A stretch of DNA of 64,000 nt. Origin: Streptomyces scabiei 87.22. Its GTDB lineage: Bacteria > Actinomycetota > Actinomycetes > Streptomycetales > Streptomycetaceae. The position numbers and the translations under genes are program-made. Where the stretch lies: assembly GCF_000091305.1 (NCBI RefSeq), contig NC_013929.1, positions 2,418,001-2,482,000 on the forward strand. The letters run 5' to 3'. The notes beneath the pieces are model-generated. The model searched no databases. It saw only the letters and a program-made list of their open reading frames with translations, and was not told the DNA's origin. Shown here in pieces: positions 1 to 12,800 of this stretch (position 1 is the stretch's first letter; each line of letters begins with the position of its first letter).

Positions 1-1
1 G

Positions 2-1375
2 CGCGATGACCCGGTGCGCATCCTGTTCACCGGTGACGTCGCCTCGGAAGGCGTCAACCTGCACCAGCAGTGCCACCTGCTGATCCATTACGACCTTCCG
101 TGGTCCCTGATCCGCATCGAGCAGCGCAACGGCCGTATCGACCGCTACGGACAGGAACACCAGCCCCAGTTCCGGGCGCTGATCCTCACCAACGACGTCC
201 CGTGGCGCACCGACGAAGTCACCGGCCAGCCGCGCACGCTGGATGACCGTCTGGTCGGCGAGAAGCTCCTGAAGCGCGAGGAGCAAGCACACAAGATCGA
301 AGGATCAGCCGAGGCAGTCACTGGCCTGTACCGGGCCCAGGAGGAGGAGAACCGCCTCACTCAGGACCTGATCGCCGGCCGTACCGTCGAGGACTCGATC
401 AAGCAGTCCCAGCAAAGTGGTGCTGCCTTCCTGACGGGCCTCCTGGGCCAGGTCGGTGCCGTGCCCGAGCACCCCGAAGTGCCCCGCGCAGCGGTCCCCA
501 AGCTCTTCCGGTCCACGGCCGACTACTTCGACGAGGCACTGCGGCAGATCTGCCATCCCAATCCCGAGGATCAGTTGTCGCTGCTGCGCTACGACGACGG
601 CACGATCGCCTTCGAGCCCCCGCGCGACCTGCTGTACCGGCTGAAGTCGCTGCCCAAGTCCTACCTGGACGAGCAGCGGATCCTGCCGCGCAAGAACGAA
701 AAGGGCCGGATGCGCATCACCTTCTCCAAGACGCTCGCCAGTGCGCGGCTGAAGGCCGCTCGGGACTCCTCCAAGTCGCAGTGGCCCAACGTGTCCTACG
801 TGACCGATGTGCACCCGGTGCTGGACTGGCTCACCGACAAGGTGCTCGTGCAGGTCGGCCGCCACCAGGCACCGGTGCTCGCAGCCGCCGTGGACCGCCC
901 GGTCTTCCTGGTCCAGGGCATCTACTCCAACGCGGTGGGCCGCCCCACCGTCGTCGAGTGGATGGCCGTCACCGGCCTCCCCGACGCCCCCGAGATCAAG
1001 CCGCTGACCGCACAGCTGCTGGAAGACTATGGCGTCGGCCCGAACATGCCGGGCCGCGCCACTCCGCGTGACCTGCCGGGGCTCACCGACCTCGTGCCTG
1101 CCGCCATCGACGAGGCCGAGCGCTTCCTCAAGAGCAGGGAAGAGGACTACCAGTTCCAGATCGATAAGACGCTCGCTCCTTACCGCAAGCGTGTCACCTA
1201 CTGGAAACAGGAAGCCCTCTTCGCCGGCACACGCCGCGACAAGCAGGAAGTCGACCTGGCCGCCAGCCGCCGCCTGAGCCTGGTCAAGTCCCTGGAAACG
1301 GCGGGCAAACCGATGCTTCGTCTGCTGGCCGTCCTGGAACCGCACGCCGCCACCGCAGGGGACACCGCACGATGA
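2..1375 (+). CDS. SNF2-family helicase, C-terminal part (DrmD-like), cut by the window edge
   Basis: The reading frame is open from base 2, so the N-terminal helicase half lies outside the window. What remains begins in the second RecA domain: motif V ([15 protein letters not shown]) and motif VI ([14 protein letters not shown]) are both present, which is typical of SNF2/RapA-type ATPases. About 400 further residues follow with no domain I can name. The stop overlaps the start of the methyltransferase gene by ATGA, so the two are translationally coupled. In class 1 DISARM an SNF2-like helicase (DrmD) precedes an adenine methylase (DrmMI), and this order matches. Family assignment is firm; the DISARM role is inferred from context. 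Confidence 0.8.
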   Translation, partial: RDDPVRILFTGDVASEGVNLHQQCHLLIHYDLPWSLIRIEQRNGRIDRYGQEHQPQFRALILTNDVPWRTDEVTGQPRTLDDRLVGEKLLKREEQAHKIEGSAEAVTGLYRAQEEENRLTQDLIAGRTVEDSIKQSQQSGAAFLTGLLGQVGAVPEHPEVPRAAVPKLFRSTADYFDEALRQICHPNPEDQLSLLRYDDGTIAFEPPRDLLYRLKSLPKSYLDEQRILPRKNEKGRMRITFSKTLASARLKAARDSSKSQWPNVSYVTDVHPVLDWLTDKVLVQVGRHQAPVLAAAVDRPVFLVQGIYSNAVGRPTVVEWMAVTGLPDAPEIKPLTAQLLEDYGVGPNMPGRATPRDLPGLTDLVPAAIDEAERFLKSREEDYQFQIDKTLAPYRKRVTYWKQEALFAGTRRDKQEVDLAASRRLSLVKSLETAGKPMLRLLAVLEPHAATAGDTAR

Positions 1376-4300
1376 GCATCGACTTCGACTCCTTCACCAA
1401 CCGCGGCGAATACCTGTCCGCGCACTACTTCGCCGAGCAACTCGCCATCGACCTCAAAAGAGGTCTGTTCGCCACCTGGACCATGCGCGAGGGCGACGAC
1501 AACGACCCCCGCAAGACCCCCCGCGAACAGCTGCGTAGCCTGCGAAGCGCCTACCACACCCCGGAAGTCCGCGGCTACTTCGCCGAAACCACCCAGCTCG
1601 ACGCGGACGACGAGTCCCGGTTGCGCACCTACGACAACCCTGAGTGGACCAAGCGGCTGGCCTCCTGGCACCAGGACGTCCTTAAGGCCCTCGGCTACAA
1701 CACAGCCCCCGGCGAACTCACCGTCCACCGCGCCGGCCGCACACACACCCTGCCCGTCGCCTCCCAAGGCCACGGCATCGTCGCGATCGACTGTGGATGG
1801 GCCGCAGACAACGACGCTGCCCTCGACCCCGACGGGCCTGGACGTCTGCTGTCGCCCCAACGCGTGAGCAGCAGTGAAACCTACGAGACCGGGGCGGCCT
1901 TGGCCTCCTGGCTGTTCCAGAGCGAGCTCGGCAAGCCCGGAGGCCCGCACCCGCGGTTCGTCCTGCTCCTCCACGGCGGAGTACTCCTGCTCGCCGACCG
2001 CAGCGCCTGGAACGAAGGCCGCTACCTGGCCGTCAACCTCGACGCCGCTCTGGAGCGCAACGACCGCGCCCAGCAGGGCGAACTCGCCACCATCGCCGCC
2101 CTGTTCAGCCTGGAAATGCTCCGGCCCGGCGAGAACGACCAGACCCGCCCCATCGACGCCCTCCTCAAGTCCTCCAGCGCCAACGCCGCCGGCGTCTCCG
2201 GCGAACTGCGCTATGGCCTGCAGCGCTCCGTCGAGATCATCGCCAACGAAGTCCTGCGACGAATGGCCGAGCCACAGAACAACGTCACCCCTGCCGACAT
2301 CGAAAGCCCCAAGATCCCCTTCACCCGGGAACTCACCCGCGAAGCCCTGCGCTACCTCTACCGCATCCTCTTCCTCCTGTACGCCGAAGCCCGCCCCGAA
2401 CTCGGCATCCTCCCCGCCGACGACGGCACCTACCAGGCCGGCTACTCCGTGGCCCGACTGCGCGAACTCGTGGCCACCGACGAGGAACTCATCGACGAGG
2501 AAGCCAAGAACGGCTTCCACCTCTTCCAGTCCCTCGACGTCCTGTTCAACAAGGTCAACTTCGGCCACCGCCCGTACGGCACCGGAACCGACGACGACCA
2601 ACCCGGCGACGACGAAGCAACCCGCAAGGCCAAGGCCGACCGCCGCAGCGAAGACCGTTTCGGCCTGCGCTTCGAGCCCTTGCGCAGCGAGCTCTTCGAG
2701 CCCGCCGCAATCCGCCTCATCGGTCGCGGCGTGCTGGACCCGAACCGCGATGAGGACAGCGCCCCGCGCTGGCTCGACCTGCGCCTGCGCAACTCCGCCC
2801 TCCACGAAGTGCTGCGCCTGCTGACCATGAAGAAGGGCAAACGCGGCGAGCGAGGCGGCTTCATCTCCTACCGCAACCTCGGCATCAACCAGCTCGGCGC
2901 CGTATACGAGGGCCTGATGTCCTACACCGGCATCATCGCCGACGAGGAACTGTGCGAGGTCGCCAAGGGCGGCGACCCGGAGAAGGGCTCCTGGCTCATC
3001 CCCTCACACCGCCAGGACCAGTACCCCGACAAGACCCTCGTCCACTACAACGAGGACGACGCCCGCAAGGGCCTGCGCGGAGTGAAGAAATACGCGAAGG
3101 GCGAGTTCGTCTACCGGCTCGCCGGCCGCGCCCGCGAGACGTCGGCGTCGTACTACACCCCGGAATCGCTGACCGAGGTCACCGTCGAACTCGCCCTCAA
3201 GAACCGCCTCGACCAGGACCGCGACGCGGACGGGAACATCATCAAGACCCGGGCCTCCGAACTCCTCAAGTTCAAGATCTGCGAGCCGGCTCTCGGCTCG
3301 GGCGCGTTCTTGAACGAGGCCATCAACCAGGTCGCCGACGAGTACCTGCGCCGCCGCCAGGACGAGCTGGGCACATCCATCCCAACAGCCGATGCCCTCA
3401 CGGTAAAGCAGAAGGCCAAGGCGTACATCGCCCTGCACAACGCCTACGGAGTGGACCTCAACGCCACCGGCGTCGAACTGGCCGAGGTCTCCCTGTGGCT
3501 CAACACCATGCACCCCGGCATGCAAGCCCCCTGGTTCGGCCTCCACCTCCGCCGCGGCAACTCGCTCATCGGCAGCCGACGCGCCGTGTATGCGGGAGAC
3601 GACGTAGCCTCACCGGACAAGGCGTGGCTCAAGGCCAAGGGCGCCCTGGCACCAACCCCGTTGCCGTTTCTCAAGGAGAGGGTGCCGCAGCCTCTGCCTC
3701 AGGATGCAGTGCACCACTTCCTGCTGCCGAGCCCGGGATGGGCCGCGGTCACCGGGTCGAAGGAAGCCAAGGAACTCGCCAAGGAAGGCATCGAGCAGCT
3801 GGCTGCCTGGAAGAAGGGCATCCTCCAGCGGCCCAAGCGCAGCACCGCGCACCTCAACAAGGACGGCAGCCCCAAGCGCGATCCGAAGACCAAGCAGCCT
3901 AAGGCGGAAGCCTCGTCGCAGTTCACGCGCCTGCGCGATGCCGCCCGGCGGACAGAATTCCTCTGGTCGCTCGTCATCAAGCGCATGCAGATCTCCGAAC
4001 AAGAGATCTCGCGCAGGATCGACGTCTGGAAGGCCGATCCGTCTGACCCCGAGTTCGCCTTCATGAAGCACCCCGATCGGGCGGTGCCGAAGGAGAAGGT
4101 CTTCAAGGACCTCTTCAACACGGTCGACACCCCGTACTGGCGGCTGAAGACGGTCATGGACGCCTGGTGCGCCCTGTGGTTCTGGCCGGCGGACAAGACG
4201 AGCCTGCTGGACGGAACCGACGGCGTCTACACCAGGCCCGCTGCCGTCAGCACCATCGACAGTCTCGCGACGCTCCTTGGGGGCGTGCCGATGCTCGATG

Positions 4301-6897
4301 GACAGCCCCGCGATCAGTCTCCCAAGACCATCCCCGCGCCCGAACCGCAGGCCACACCCCGCGTGGTGGAGAACATCGGCTTCTTCGAGGTGGAAAAGGG
4401 GCAGAAGACCCTGGAGCACCTTGAACTGACAACCGGTACTGAAGTCGTCGTCGAGACCAAGGAGATCACGCCCAAGACCCAGAAGCTGGGTCAGCTGAAG
4501 CAGCCCGCACGTCGGCCGGTGATCCCCCTCAAGGACCTCGACGACTGGCTGGACTTCCTGGAAGCGATGCTGGGCACGGCGGAAGTCCCCGAGGGCACCC
4601 TCATCGACCAGTTCGAAACGCTCGACGACCTCAAGGAGTACGAGCGAACGCTCCCTGACTTCATGGGCATGGACACCCTCAACCCCGAACAGCGCTTCCC
4701 GTGGCTGCACACGGTGCGCGAGATCGCCGCGAGCCAGGGGTTCCTCCACTGGGAGCTGGAGTTCGCGCTCGTCTTCGCAGAGGGCGGCGGCTTCGACCTT
4801 CAGGTGGGGAACCCACCGTGGGTGCGGCCGGAGTGGAAGGAGAACTCCGTCCTTGCTGAGTATGAGCCGTGGTTCATGCTCACGGAGAAGCCTCCATCGG
4901 CAGAGAAGAACCGGCGGCGCGCAGCCGAACTGGCCAAGCCCGAGGTGCGCAACTACCTTCTCGGCGAGTTGACCGCCACGGCCACTACCGCTGACTACCT
5001 GGCATCACCACAGGTGTATCCGCTCATCGCGGGAAGCCAACCCGACCTCTATCGCGCGTTCATGTGCCAGACCTGGGACCACACCGCTGCAGGCGGGGCC
5101 GTCGGACTCATTCATCCGGACACCCACTTCAGCGGTGACAAGGAAGCGGCCCTCCGTGAGGCGGCCTATCGGCGGCTGCGGGTGCACGGGGACTTCGTGA
5201 ACGCTGGCAACCGTTTCTTCCCACCTCCGGTGGGCCGGTCCAGCCACTTCGGGGTTCACATCTACGGCGAGCGCGGTGAGATCGACTTCGACCACCTGTC
5301 CTGGCTGTTCTCCGTCGATGCACTGCGACTGTCGAGCACGCACGACGGTAGCGGCGACGCGCCCGGGGTGAAGTACGGGGGCGACTGGGACGAACGCCCG
5401 CATCGGCAGCGCGTCATCCGTGTGACGCCCCGCACCCTTGCGCGGTGGCAGAAGCTGTCCGGTGAGCAGGATGTGCCCGTTGAGCAGACGCAGCTGCTCA
5501 CGCCAGTGAGTACGGCGGAGGACCCGGGCATTGACGCGCTGGCGGCGTACCCGTTGCGCCTGGGGGCGCTCCAGCCCCAGCCCCAGATCAGCAGCGGTCT
5601 CCATGAGAGTGGCGCCAAGAAGTCCGTGTTTGGCCCTGCCAAGGACAAGCCGCTCATCGATTACAACAAGGACCAGGAAGGGCGCGAGGACTACCAAGCC
5701 AGCTCCTGGGACGAGGTCATCCTCAAGGGTCCCCAGCTGGGCGTCGCCAATCCACTCTTCAAACAGCCCAGCCAGGGCGGCGGCGAAGTCCGCGGGCTGA
5801 ACCACCTGGAGATCCCGTCCGACGCGGTACCGGAGTCGGAGTACCGGCAGGTGGCGGACGACGCGACGTACCGGGGCGAGCAGGCCAAGTGGCTTGATCA
5901 TGAACTGCTCGCTCGAATGCGCATGGATGACGTAGCGCTGTTCTTGGCGCGTTCGGAGATCGCGCTGTCCTGTGGCCGCTCCCCGAGCGAGGTGTCGGAC
6001 ACGGAGGTGGACCGCCGACTGATCGCGAAGGCAACTAAGCCGTACACCGAGTTCTACCGGCTTGCCTGGCGCGAGCGGATCGCGGCAGACACGGAACGTG
6101 GTCTGTACGTTGCGTTGATTCCCCCAGGAGCTACGCACGTCCATTCCGTCCGTTCCGCGGCCCTGGGCGATGTTCGCAGCTCAACTCTCATGGCTGGCTA
6201 CTGGGCCGCATTGCCTACTGACTACTTGCTCCAGACATCAGGCGTGGGGCACCTCGACGTAGCGCAGGCGCGTCGCCTTCCGGCTCCCACCGCCGATCAC
6301 CCGCTTGCCCCCGCGCTGCTTCTCCGCACGCTTCGACTCAACTGCCTCACCACTGCCTACGCCAGCCTCTGGCAGAAGCTCTACGACCCCACCTGGAACA
6401 CCGGCGAGCCCTGGGCCCGGAAGTGGGCAGGCATGAACACGGAGCTCCACGCCGTGACCGCTACCTGGCAACGTGACACGCCCCTTCGTACGGAATACGC
6501 GCGTCGCGCCGCGCTGGTGGAGATCGATGCTCTGGTCGCTGTCTGGCTCGGCATTGACGCCGACACCTTGATCACCATGTATCGGGCCCGTTTCGACATC
6601 ATGCAGGGCTTCGACCTGGTCACCTGGTTCGATGCCAACGAACGCAAGATCGCTGGTGACCGCTACACCTACGGCCATGGACAGGAGAAGGAGCACTTCA
6701 CGCAGCTCCAGACCTACCTGGCCGACAAGGCCGACCCCAAGACCGCCCCCGTACCGGACGGCTACACCGCACCCTTCTACAAGGCAGACCGCGAGTCGGA
6801 GATGCGGGAAGCGCACGCAGTGTTCCAGGCGCGGCTGGATGCCGCAGTCGCCCGCGGTGAGTGGGACCCGGAGAAGCAGGAGGTACCGAAGCCGTGA
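1372..6897 (+). CDS. Large N6-adenine DNA methyltransferase (PglX/DrmMI-type)
   Basis: 1841 aa. The SAM-binding motif I reads [12 protein letters not shown] near residues 635-646, and the catalytic motif IV is NPPW at residues 1147-1150. The long segment between them resembles the target-recognition insert of BREX PglX and DISARM methylases. [14 protein letters not shown] upstream of motif I is the usual lead-in of these Eco57I-like enzymes. It probably methylates host DNA at an adenine so that the linked helicases can tell self from phage DNA. The start overlaps the SNF2 gene (ATGA) and the stop overlaps the DUF1998 helicase (GTGA), so it is the second gene of one operon. Catalytic activity is well supported; sequence specificity cannot be read from sequence. 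Confidence 0.85.
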   Translation: MSIDFDSFTNRGEYLSAHYFAEQLAIDLKRGLFATWTMREGDDNDPRKTPREQLRSLRSAYHTPEVRGYFAETTQLDADDESRLRTYDNPEWTKRLASWHQDVLKALGYNTAPGELTVHRAGRTHTLPVASQGHGIVAIDCGWAADNDAALDPDGPGRLLSPQRVSSSETYETGAALASWLFQSELGKPGGPHPRFVLLLHGGVLLLADRSAWNEGRYLAVNLDAALERNDRAQQGELATIAALFSLEMLRPGENDQTRPIDALLKSSSANAAGVSGELRYGLQRSVEIIANEVLRRMAEPQNNVTPADIESPKIPFTRELTREALRYLYRILFLLYAEARPELGILPADDGTYQAGYSVARLRELVATDEELIDEEAKNGFHLFQSLDVLFNKVNFGHRPYGTGTDDDQPGDDEATRKAKADRRSEDRFGLRFEPLRSELFEPAAIRLIGRGVLDPNRDEDSAPRWLDLRLRNSALHEVLRLLTMKKGKRGERGGFISYRNLGINQLGAVYEGLMSYTGIIADEELCEVAKGGDPEKGSWLIPSHRQDQYPDKTLVHYNEDDARKGLRGVKKYAKGEFVYRLAGRARETSASYYTPESLTEVTVELALKNRLDQDRDADGNIIKTRASELLKFKICEPALGSGAFLNEAINQVADEYLRRRQDELGTSIPTADALTVKQKAKAYIALHNAYGVDLNATGVELAEVSLWLNTMHPGMQAPWFGLHLRRGNSLIGSRRAVYAGDDVASPDKAWLKAKGALAPTPLPFLKERVPQPLPQDAVHHFLLPSPGWAAVTGSKEAKELAKEGIEQLAAWKKGILQRPKRSTAHLNKDGSPKRDPKTKQPKAEASSQFTRLRDAARRTEFLWSLVIKRMQISEQEISRRIDVWKADPSDPEFAFMKHPDRAVPKEKVFKDLFNTVDTPYWRLKTVMDAWCALWFWPADKTSLLDGTDGVYTRPAAVSTIDSLATLLGGVPMLDGQPRDQSPKTIPAPEPQATPRVVENIGFFEVEKGQKTLEHLELTTGTEVVVETKEITPKTQKLGQLKQPARRPVIPLKDLDDWLDFLEAMLGTAEVPEGTLIDQFETLDDLKEYERTLPDFMGMDTLNPEQRFPWLHTVREIAASQGFLHWELEFALVFAEGGGFDLQVGNPPWVRPEWKENSVLAEYEPWFMLTEKPPSAEKNRRRAAELAKPEVRNYLLGELTATATTADYLASPQVYPLIAGSQPDLYRAFMCQTWDHTAAGGAVGLIHPDTHFSGDKEAALREAAYRRLRVHGDFVNAGNRFFPPPVGRSSHFGVHIYGERGEIDFDHLSWLFSVDALRLSSTHDGSGDAPGVKYGGDWDERPHRQRVIRVTPRTLARWQKLSGEQDVPVEQTQLLTPVSTAEDPGIDALAAYPLRLGALQPQPQISSGLHESGAKKSVFGPAKDKPLIDYNKDQEGREDYQASSWDEVILKGPQLGVANPLFKQPSQGGGEVRGLNHLEIPSDAVPESEYRQVADDATYRGEQAKWLDHELLARMRMDDVALFLARSEIALSCGRSPSEVSDTEVDRRLIAKATKPYTEFYRLAWRERIAADTERGLYVALIPPGATHVHSVRSAALGDVRSSTLMAGYWAALPTDYLLQTSGVGHLDVAQARRLPAPTADHPLAPALLLRTLRLNCLTTAYASLWQKLYDPTWNTGEPWARKWAGMNTELHAVTATWQRDTPLRTEYARRAALVEIDALVAVWLGIDADTLITMYRARFDIMQGFDLVTWFDANERKIAGDRYTYGHGQEKEHFTQLQTYLADKADPKTAPVPDGYTAPFYKADRESEMREAHAVFQARLDAAVARGEWDPEKQEVPKP

Positions 6898-9800
6898 GGC
6901 CGACGCTGGAGGCGCGGGGGCTCAAGGAGAGCCTGCTGCAGTACCTGTCGACGACGTACGCGCTGACGGACGAGGGGGCGCGTGAGGCGCTGCACCGGTT
7001 CCTCGGGGACGAGACATCGGGGATGTTCCGGGGCCCGTTCCTGAGGATCCGTACGCCGTTCACGGTCGCCGGCGAGGAGTGGCGCGCGCACCTGGAGTGG
7101 CAGCGGGAGGGCTGGACGCCGTACGCCCACCAGGCTGCGGCCTTCGCCCGGTTGACGTCGGCGAACGGGCACACTCCGCAACCGACGCTGGTGACCACGG
7201 GCACGGGCTCGGGCAAGACGGAATCGTTCCTGTACCCGGTGCTGGACCACTGCCGCCGGGAGCAGGCCGCGGGCAAGGCCGGCATCAAGGCGGTCTTCCT
7301 GTATCCGATGAACGCGCTTGCCACCGACCAGGCACAGCGCATCAACGAGCTGCTCACCGGGAACGAGACGGAGCTCGGCAAGCTGTCGGCGGGCCTGTAC
7401 ATCGGGGACCGGGCGGCGACTCGGTACGAGAAGGTCTATACGCGGCGCTCGGACATGCAGCTCTCCCCGCCGGACATCCTGATTACGAATTACAAGATGC
7501 TGGACCTGCTGCTGCAGCGTTCGGACGATGCCCCTCTGTGGCGGGATGCGGACATTCGCTATGTGGTGGTGGATGAGTTCCACACCTACGACGGCGCGCA
7601 GGGCACCGATGTGGCGATGCTGCTGCGCCGGCTCGCCGCGGCGGTGGGCGCGGCCGAGGAGGACCAGCCCCTTGGTCGTATCTGCCCGGTGGCGACGTCG
7701 GCGACGCTCGCGTCGGGGACCGATGGCGCGGGGATGGCCAGCCTGCTGGAGGTCGCGACGCAGGTCTTCGGCACGGAGTTCACCGCCGAATCCATCGTCG
7801 GAGAAGACCGGCTGTCGGTGGAGGAGTTCATCCCGCTGACGGAGATCAAGATGCAGCCGCAGCCGACGCCGGACGAGCTGCTGGCGCTGCCCGATCCCAC
7901 CACGGGTGATGAGGCCCTGTTGGACCTCATCGAGGCCGTGACCGGGATGCGTGATCTGGACCCGTTCGTGCTGGGCGACAACCTGAAGCGTCATTTGTTC
8001 ACCCGAGCGATCATGCACGGGCTGGGCGGTGAGGTCAGGACCAGCGCCGAGGTGCTGGATGTCATGTGGCGCGCCGGGGCGGCCGGCTGGTCGGAGGCGG
8101 TGGCCAGCAGGCCGGAGCAGGCCGCCGAGGCGCTGGCCCGTTTCGTGGCTCTGCTCTCCTACGCCCGTGATCCCGAGTCCAAGCCCGGGGAGCCGCGTCC
8201 GTTTGTGCATCTCGAGGTGCATCAGTGGGCCCGCTCGGTGACCCGGCTGCTGCGCGGCGTGCTGCCGTGGCCGAAGGCGGAGTTCCGCTGGGACATGGCG
8301 GGTGCGGCGGATGCCGGTGCGGCGGACAGTCACCGCATGGCGCCGGTGACCACGGCGACGTCGGGGCAGAGCGCGAATCTGTTCCTGCCGGCGGTCTACT
8401 GCCGGGACTGTGGGCGGTCCGGGTGGGCGGTGTTCTCGCCGGAGAGTGACGACCACGACGTCCAGTTCGACACCTACAAGATCCGTCGCGCCTCGACCGG
8501 GCAGGACAAGATCCGGGTGCGGAACCTGATCGCGGCCTCCGACCAGGAGGCCCGCGAGGGGTCCGGCGCGGCGCCGATGCCGGCCAGTGGCCGTAGTGGC
8601 AGGGGCGCCTCTCCTGCGCTGCAGGGGGCCGGCGGGATGCTGATGGTTCTGGACGGGGCACGCAAGCGGCTGCGGCTGCCCGATCCGCTCAACGACTACG
8701 ACAAGGACACCAAGGAACCCCGCCTTACGGCCCGGGACTCGGCGTTCGTTCTGGTCCACTTCGGGGCGACCGCGAATACCGCGGCTAGGGAGGACTGGTG
8801 TCCGGCTTGCGGTGAGCGCAACGCGATTCGCTATCTGGGTACGGGCGCGGCGGCGATGGCGGCGGCGTCGATCACGCGGCTGTTCACGGGCGGGGAGCTC
8901 GACAAGGAGCTGCGCGAGGACAAGACGCTGATGTTCAACGACTCGGTGCAGGATGCCGCGCACCGGGCCGGGTTCGTCGCCAATCGTTCGTACACCTTCT
9001 CGTTGCGCGCCCTGCTGGCCCGGCACCTGCGCCACGACGCTCCCACGGCGCTGAACGACTTGATCGCGAACGTGGTGCAGGCGACCACCGACAAGGACAC
9101 GCTGTCCGCCGTGGTGCCTCCGGATCTGCACGGTTTCAAGGGGGTGGACCGTCTGCTGTCCGGACAGGGCCGCGGCGGCGACTTGAAAACGTGGCGGCTG
9201 ATCGGTCAGCGGCTGGCCTTCGAAGCGCTGATGGAGTTCGGATTCCGCTCCCGTAACGGCCGCACGCTGGAATTGACCCGGACCGCTGCGGCCCAGGTAC
9301 GGATCGAGGATCCGGCCGCGGCGGTGGCCCTGGTCAAACGCGTCCACGAGGAGTGCAACCGCACCGACCTGACCTTGGTGGAGCAGAGCGACGACCGGTA
9401 TCTGGCGTTCCTGCGGGTTTTCCTGGAGCGGCTGCGTACCCGGGGTGCGGTGTCCCACAAGTGGCTGGACAAGTATGTGGATGAGGCGGGCACCACCCGC
9501 TATTTCATCTGGGGCAATCGTCCTCCGGGCATGCGGGCCTTCCCCAGGGGTGTGGCGGCACCGGTGTTCTTGCTGGGCCAGCCCAAGGACCGCAGCGAGT
9601 TCGACTTCGCCACCGGCCGGCTGTCCTGGTACGAGCGGTGGGCCGGGCGCTGCCTGGATGTGCCGCGGGAGGTGGCGCCGGAGTTCTGGAGCCGTCTGCT
9701 GCCTGAGCTGGCCGGGGCCGGGCTGCTGTCGGTGCGCACCCCGAACGACAGCTCACTGCGCGTCTACGGCCTCAAGCCGGGCAACATCGAGGCGTTGCTG

Positions 9801-12800
9801 CTGGAAGACGAGCAGGTGCGGCACTCCTATGTGCGCTGCCCGGTGTGCTTCTGGGAGCAGACGGTCCACCCGTCGCTGCTGGATCAGTGGCATGACCAGC
9901 CGTGCCCCTCCTACCGGTGCCGTCGGGGCCGGTTGGTGGCCGGTGACCGGCCCGAGGCCCTCGGAGTCCATCACCGCGACCGGGACTACACCCAGGACTA
10001 CTACCGGCGCCTGTACCGGAAGGCGGGGCCGTATCAGGTGGTAGTCGCCGAGCACACGGGGATGCTTACCCGGGCGCAGAGGGAGAAGGTGGAGGAGGCG
10101 TTCAAGCGCGGCGGGGGCTTCAAGGACCCCAACGTGCTCTCCTGTACCCCTACACTGGAGATGGGCATCGACATCGGCGACCTGTCCGCGGTGGTGCTGG
10201 CCGCGCTCCCGCGCCGGCCGGCCAACTACGCTCAGCAGGTCGGCCGGGCCGGGCGCCGGACCGGCAATGCGTTCTTGCTGACCATCCCCGACCGGCGCCG
10301 TCGCGACCTGTACTTCCTGGAACGTCCCAAGGACCTGATCGCGGGCACGATCGTGCCGCCGGGCTGTTATCTGTCCGCGGTGGAGATCCTGCGCCGCCAG
10401 TACCTGGCGCACCTGCTGGACCTCGCGGCGGCGGGACAGCTCGTGCGGGCGGACGGCATCGTGCTGCGCGCGATCCCGAACAAGGCGCCCGCCCTGTTCG
10501 GTCCGTCGGGCTATCTGATCGACCTGGTGGAACTGGCCATCGCCCAGGGCGAGGTCCTCGTCGACAGGTTCCTGAAGATGTTCCCCACCGGCATCAGCGA
10601 CCAGGCGAAGGCTGATCTCAAGGCGTATGCGACACACGGCTTGCGCGGCAGGGTGGAGGAAGCCGAACGCGAGTGGCGCCAAGGCGCACAGGCACTGCGG
10701 GCGCGGCTTCGCGAGATCGATGAAGCCTACGGCGAGCTGCACGACACCGATCCCGAACAGGCACGGCAGAAATCCGAGCTGGACGCCGAGCGGCGCGGCG
10801 TGGGCAAGCGGCTCCTGGACCTGGGTGAGACGTCGGCGCAGAGCGCGCTGTGCGACCTGGGCCTGCTGCCCAACTATGCGCTGATCGACTCGACCACCAC
10901 CTTGTCCGCGACCCTGTACGGGGAGGAGGGGATCGACCCCAGGACGGGGAAGGTGGTGTTCACCTCCACGACCGCCGCCTACGAGCGACCGCGCCGCTAC
11001 GCCCTCCAGGAGTTGGCCCCCGGCAATACCTTCTACGTCAACGGTTACCGGCACGAGATCACCGGTCTGGAGATCTCCACGGGCGGCGGGCAGGCGTGGC
11101 GCACCTGGCGCGTGTGCCCGGGCTGCGGATACGTGCGCACCGAGGACGCAGCCACCGACCGCTCGCCCTGCCCGCGCTGCGCCACCAGCCAGATCGCGGA
11201 TGACGGCTCGTGCCTGTTCCAGATCGTCGAGCCGACCACCGTGACGTCCAGGGGCAAGCGGGACGATGCCCGGATCCGCGATGACAAGGACGACCGCGAC
11301 CGCCGTTTCTATACGGTGGTGGACGCGGTCGACATCCCTATCGAGGACATCGAACCGGGCTCGTGGCGGCATGCGAAGCAGACCTTCGGCGTCGACTACT
11401 GCCGTACGGCCATGATCCGACGGATCAACGTCGGACCGGTCCGTTACGACGCCCCGGCGCGTGACGACTTCGCCGGCCACTATGTGCGGCTGAACCCGTT
11501 CCATGTGTGTACGGCGTGCGGCGCGGCGAGCGCGGACGGCAAACCCGTCTTCGACTATGACACCGATGCGCTGAGCTCCTCAGCCGCGCGCACCCCGCAG
11601 CTGAAGCACCACCGTCCGTGGTGCCCGCTGCGGCGCGGCAAGCCGGGCGGGGTCACCCAGGAACCGGTGTTGCTCGCTCACCAGTTGAAGACCGAGGCCC
11701 TGCGGGTGCTGATCCCGGCCGCCACCGCGGACATCGACGCCAAGGTGCAGTCCTTCCGGGCCGCCCTACGGCTCGGGGTCGATCTGCACTTCGGTGGTGA
11801 CCCCCAGCACCTGGACACCACCGTGTCGTCCATGCCGGACGCCGAGAGCGGTGAACGCCGCTGGTTCCTAGTCCTATTCGACTCCCTGCCCGGCGGCACC
11901 GGCTACCTGGACCGGCTCACCAAGCCGGACGCCTTCCGCGAGACCCTCGTCAAGGCGTACGACCTGCTCAAGCAGTGCCCATGCCAAGAGGAGCAGCGCC
12001 GGGCCTGCCACCGCTGCCTGCACCGCTATGCCCCCGAACAGTTCCAGGACGTCGTCTCGCGCAACGCGGCCCTGGCCATGCTGGAGTCGCTGCTGTTCAC
12101 GGGCGAGGGAGAGGACGGCTGGGAGACCACCGAGGTCCGGCACACCGGGCTGGTCGGCCTGGACAAGCAGGTCGAATCCGACCTGGAGGCCCGGTTCCTG
12201 GCCGCGCTACGCGGCTGGGTGAAGGTCACCGACGACGCCGCCCTGGACGAGGACGGGCACGCCAGCGGGCATCTGCGCTTCACCAGCGGATCGGACGTCA
12301 TGCACTGGCGGCTGACCGCGCAACAGCAGCTCGAAGGTACCCGGACGGATTTCACCTTCACCCGTGTCGACGGCCCGGCCCAGAGCGTCAAGGTCTATCT
12401 CGAAGGATTCCGTTTCCACGCCAGCCGTGAGCACAACCGGATCGCCACCGACGCGGCGCAGCGCACCAGGCTGCGCGCCGGCGGTGAAGTGGTCTTCCAG
12501 GTCACCTGGGCCGACATCGACCTGTTCGAGCAGCGCCCCACCAAGTCCGCACCGGTCTGGCCGCCCTACCCGGGCACCGCGCAGGAACAGGCCAAGGCTG
12601 CCTACGAGCAGTACGGCGGACAGCGCGCCCACTTCGCCGAAGCGGTCTTCGCCAACCCGATCGACACGCTGATCGCCTATCTGCGCGACCCCGATCCCGC
12701 CCGCTGGGCCCGCCGTGCCCGGGCCCTGGTCACGGGGCTCGTCGCCACCGCCGGCACCACCCAGGTCGCCGCGACCGGGCGGCGCAGCGAGCTGGTGGCC

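Noticed and set aside
1198..2805. Long minus-strand frame opposite the SNF2 and methylase genes
   Set aside because: Val/Gly/Ala/Glu-rich shadow of the plus-strand genes; the sense frames carry helicase and methylase motifs.
6777..9458. 893-codon minus-strand frame
   Set aside because: Arg/His/Gln-rich shadow of the helicase gene, with no motifs.
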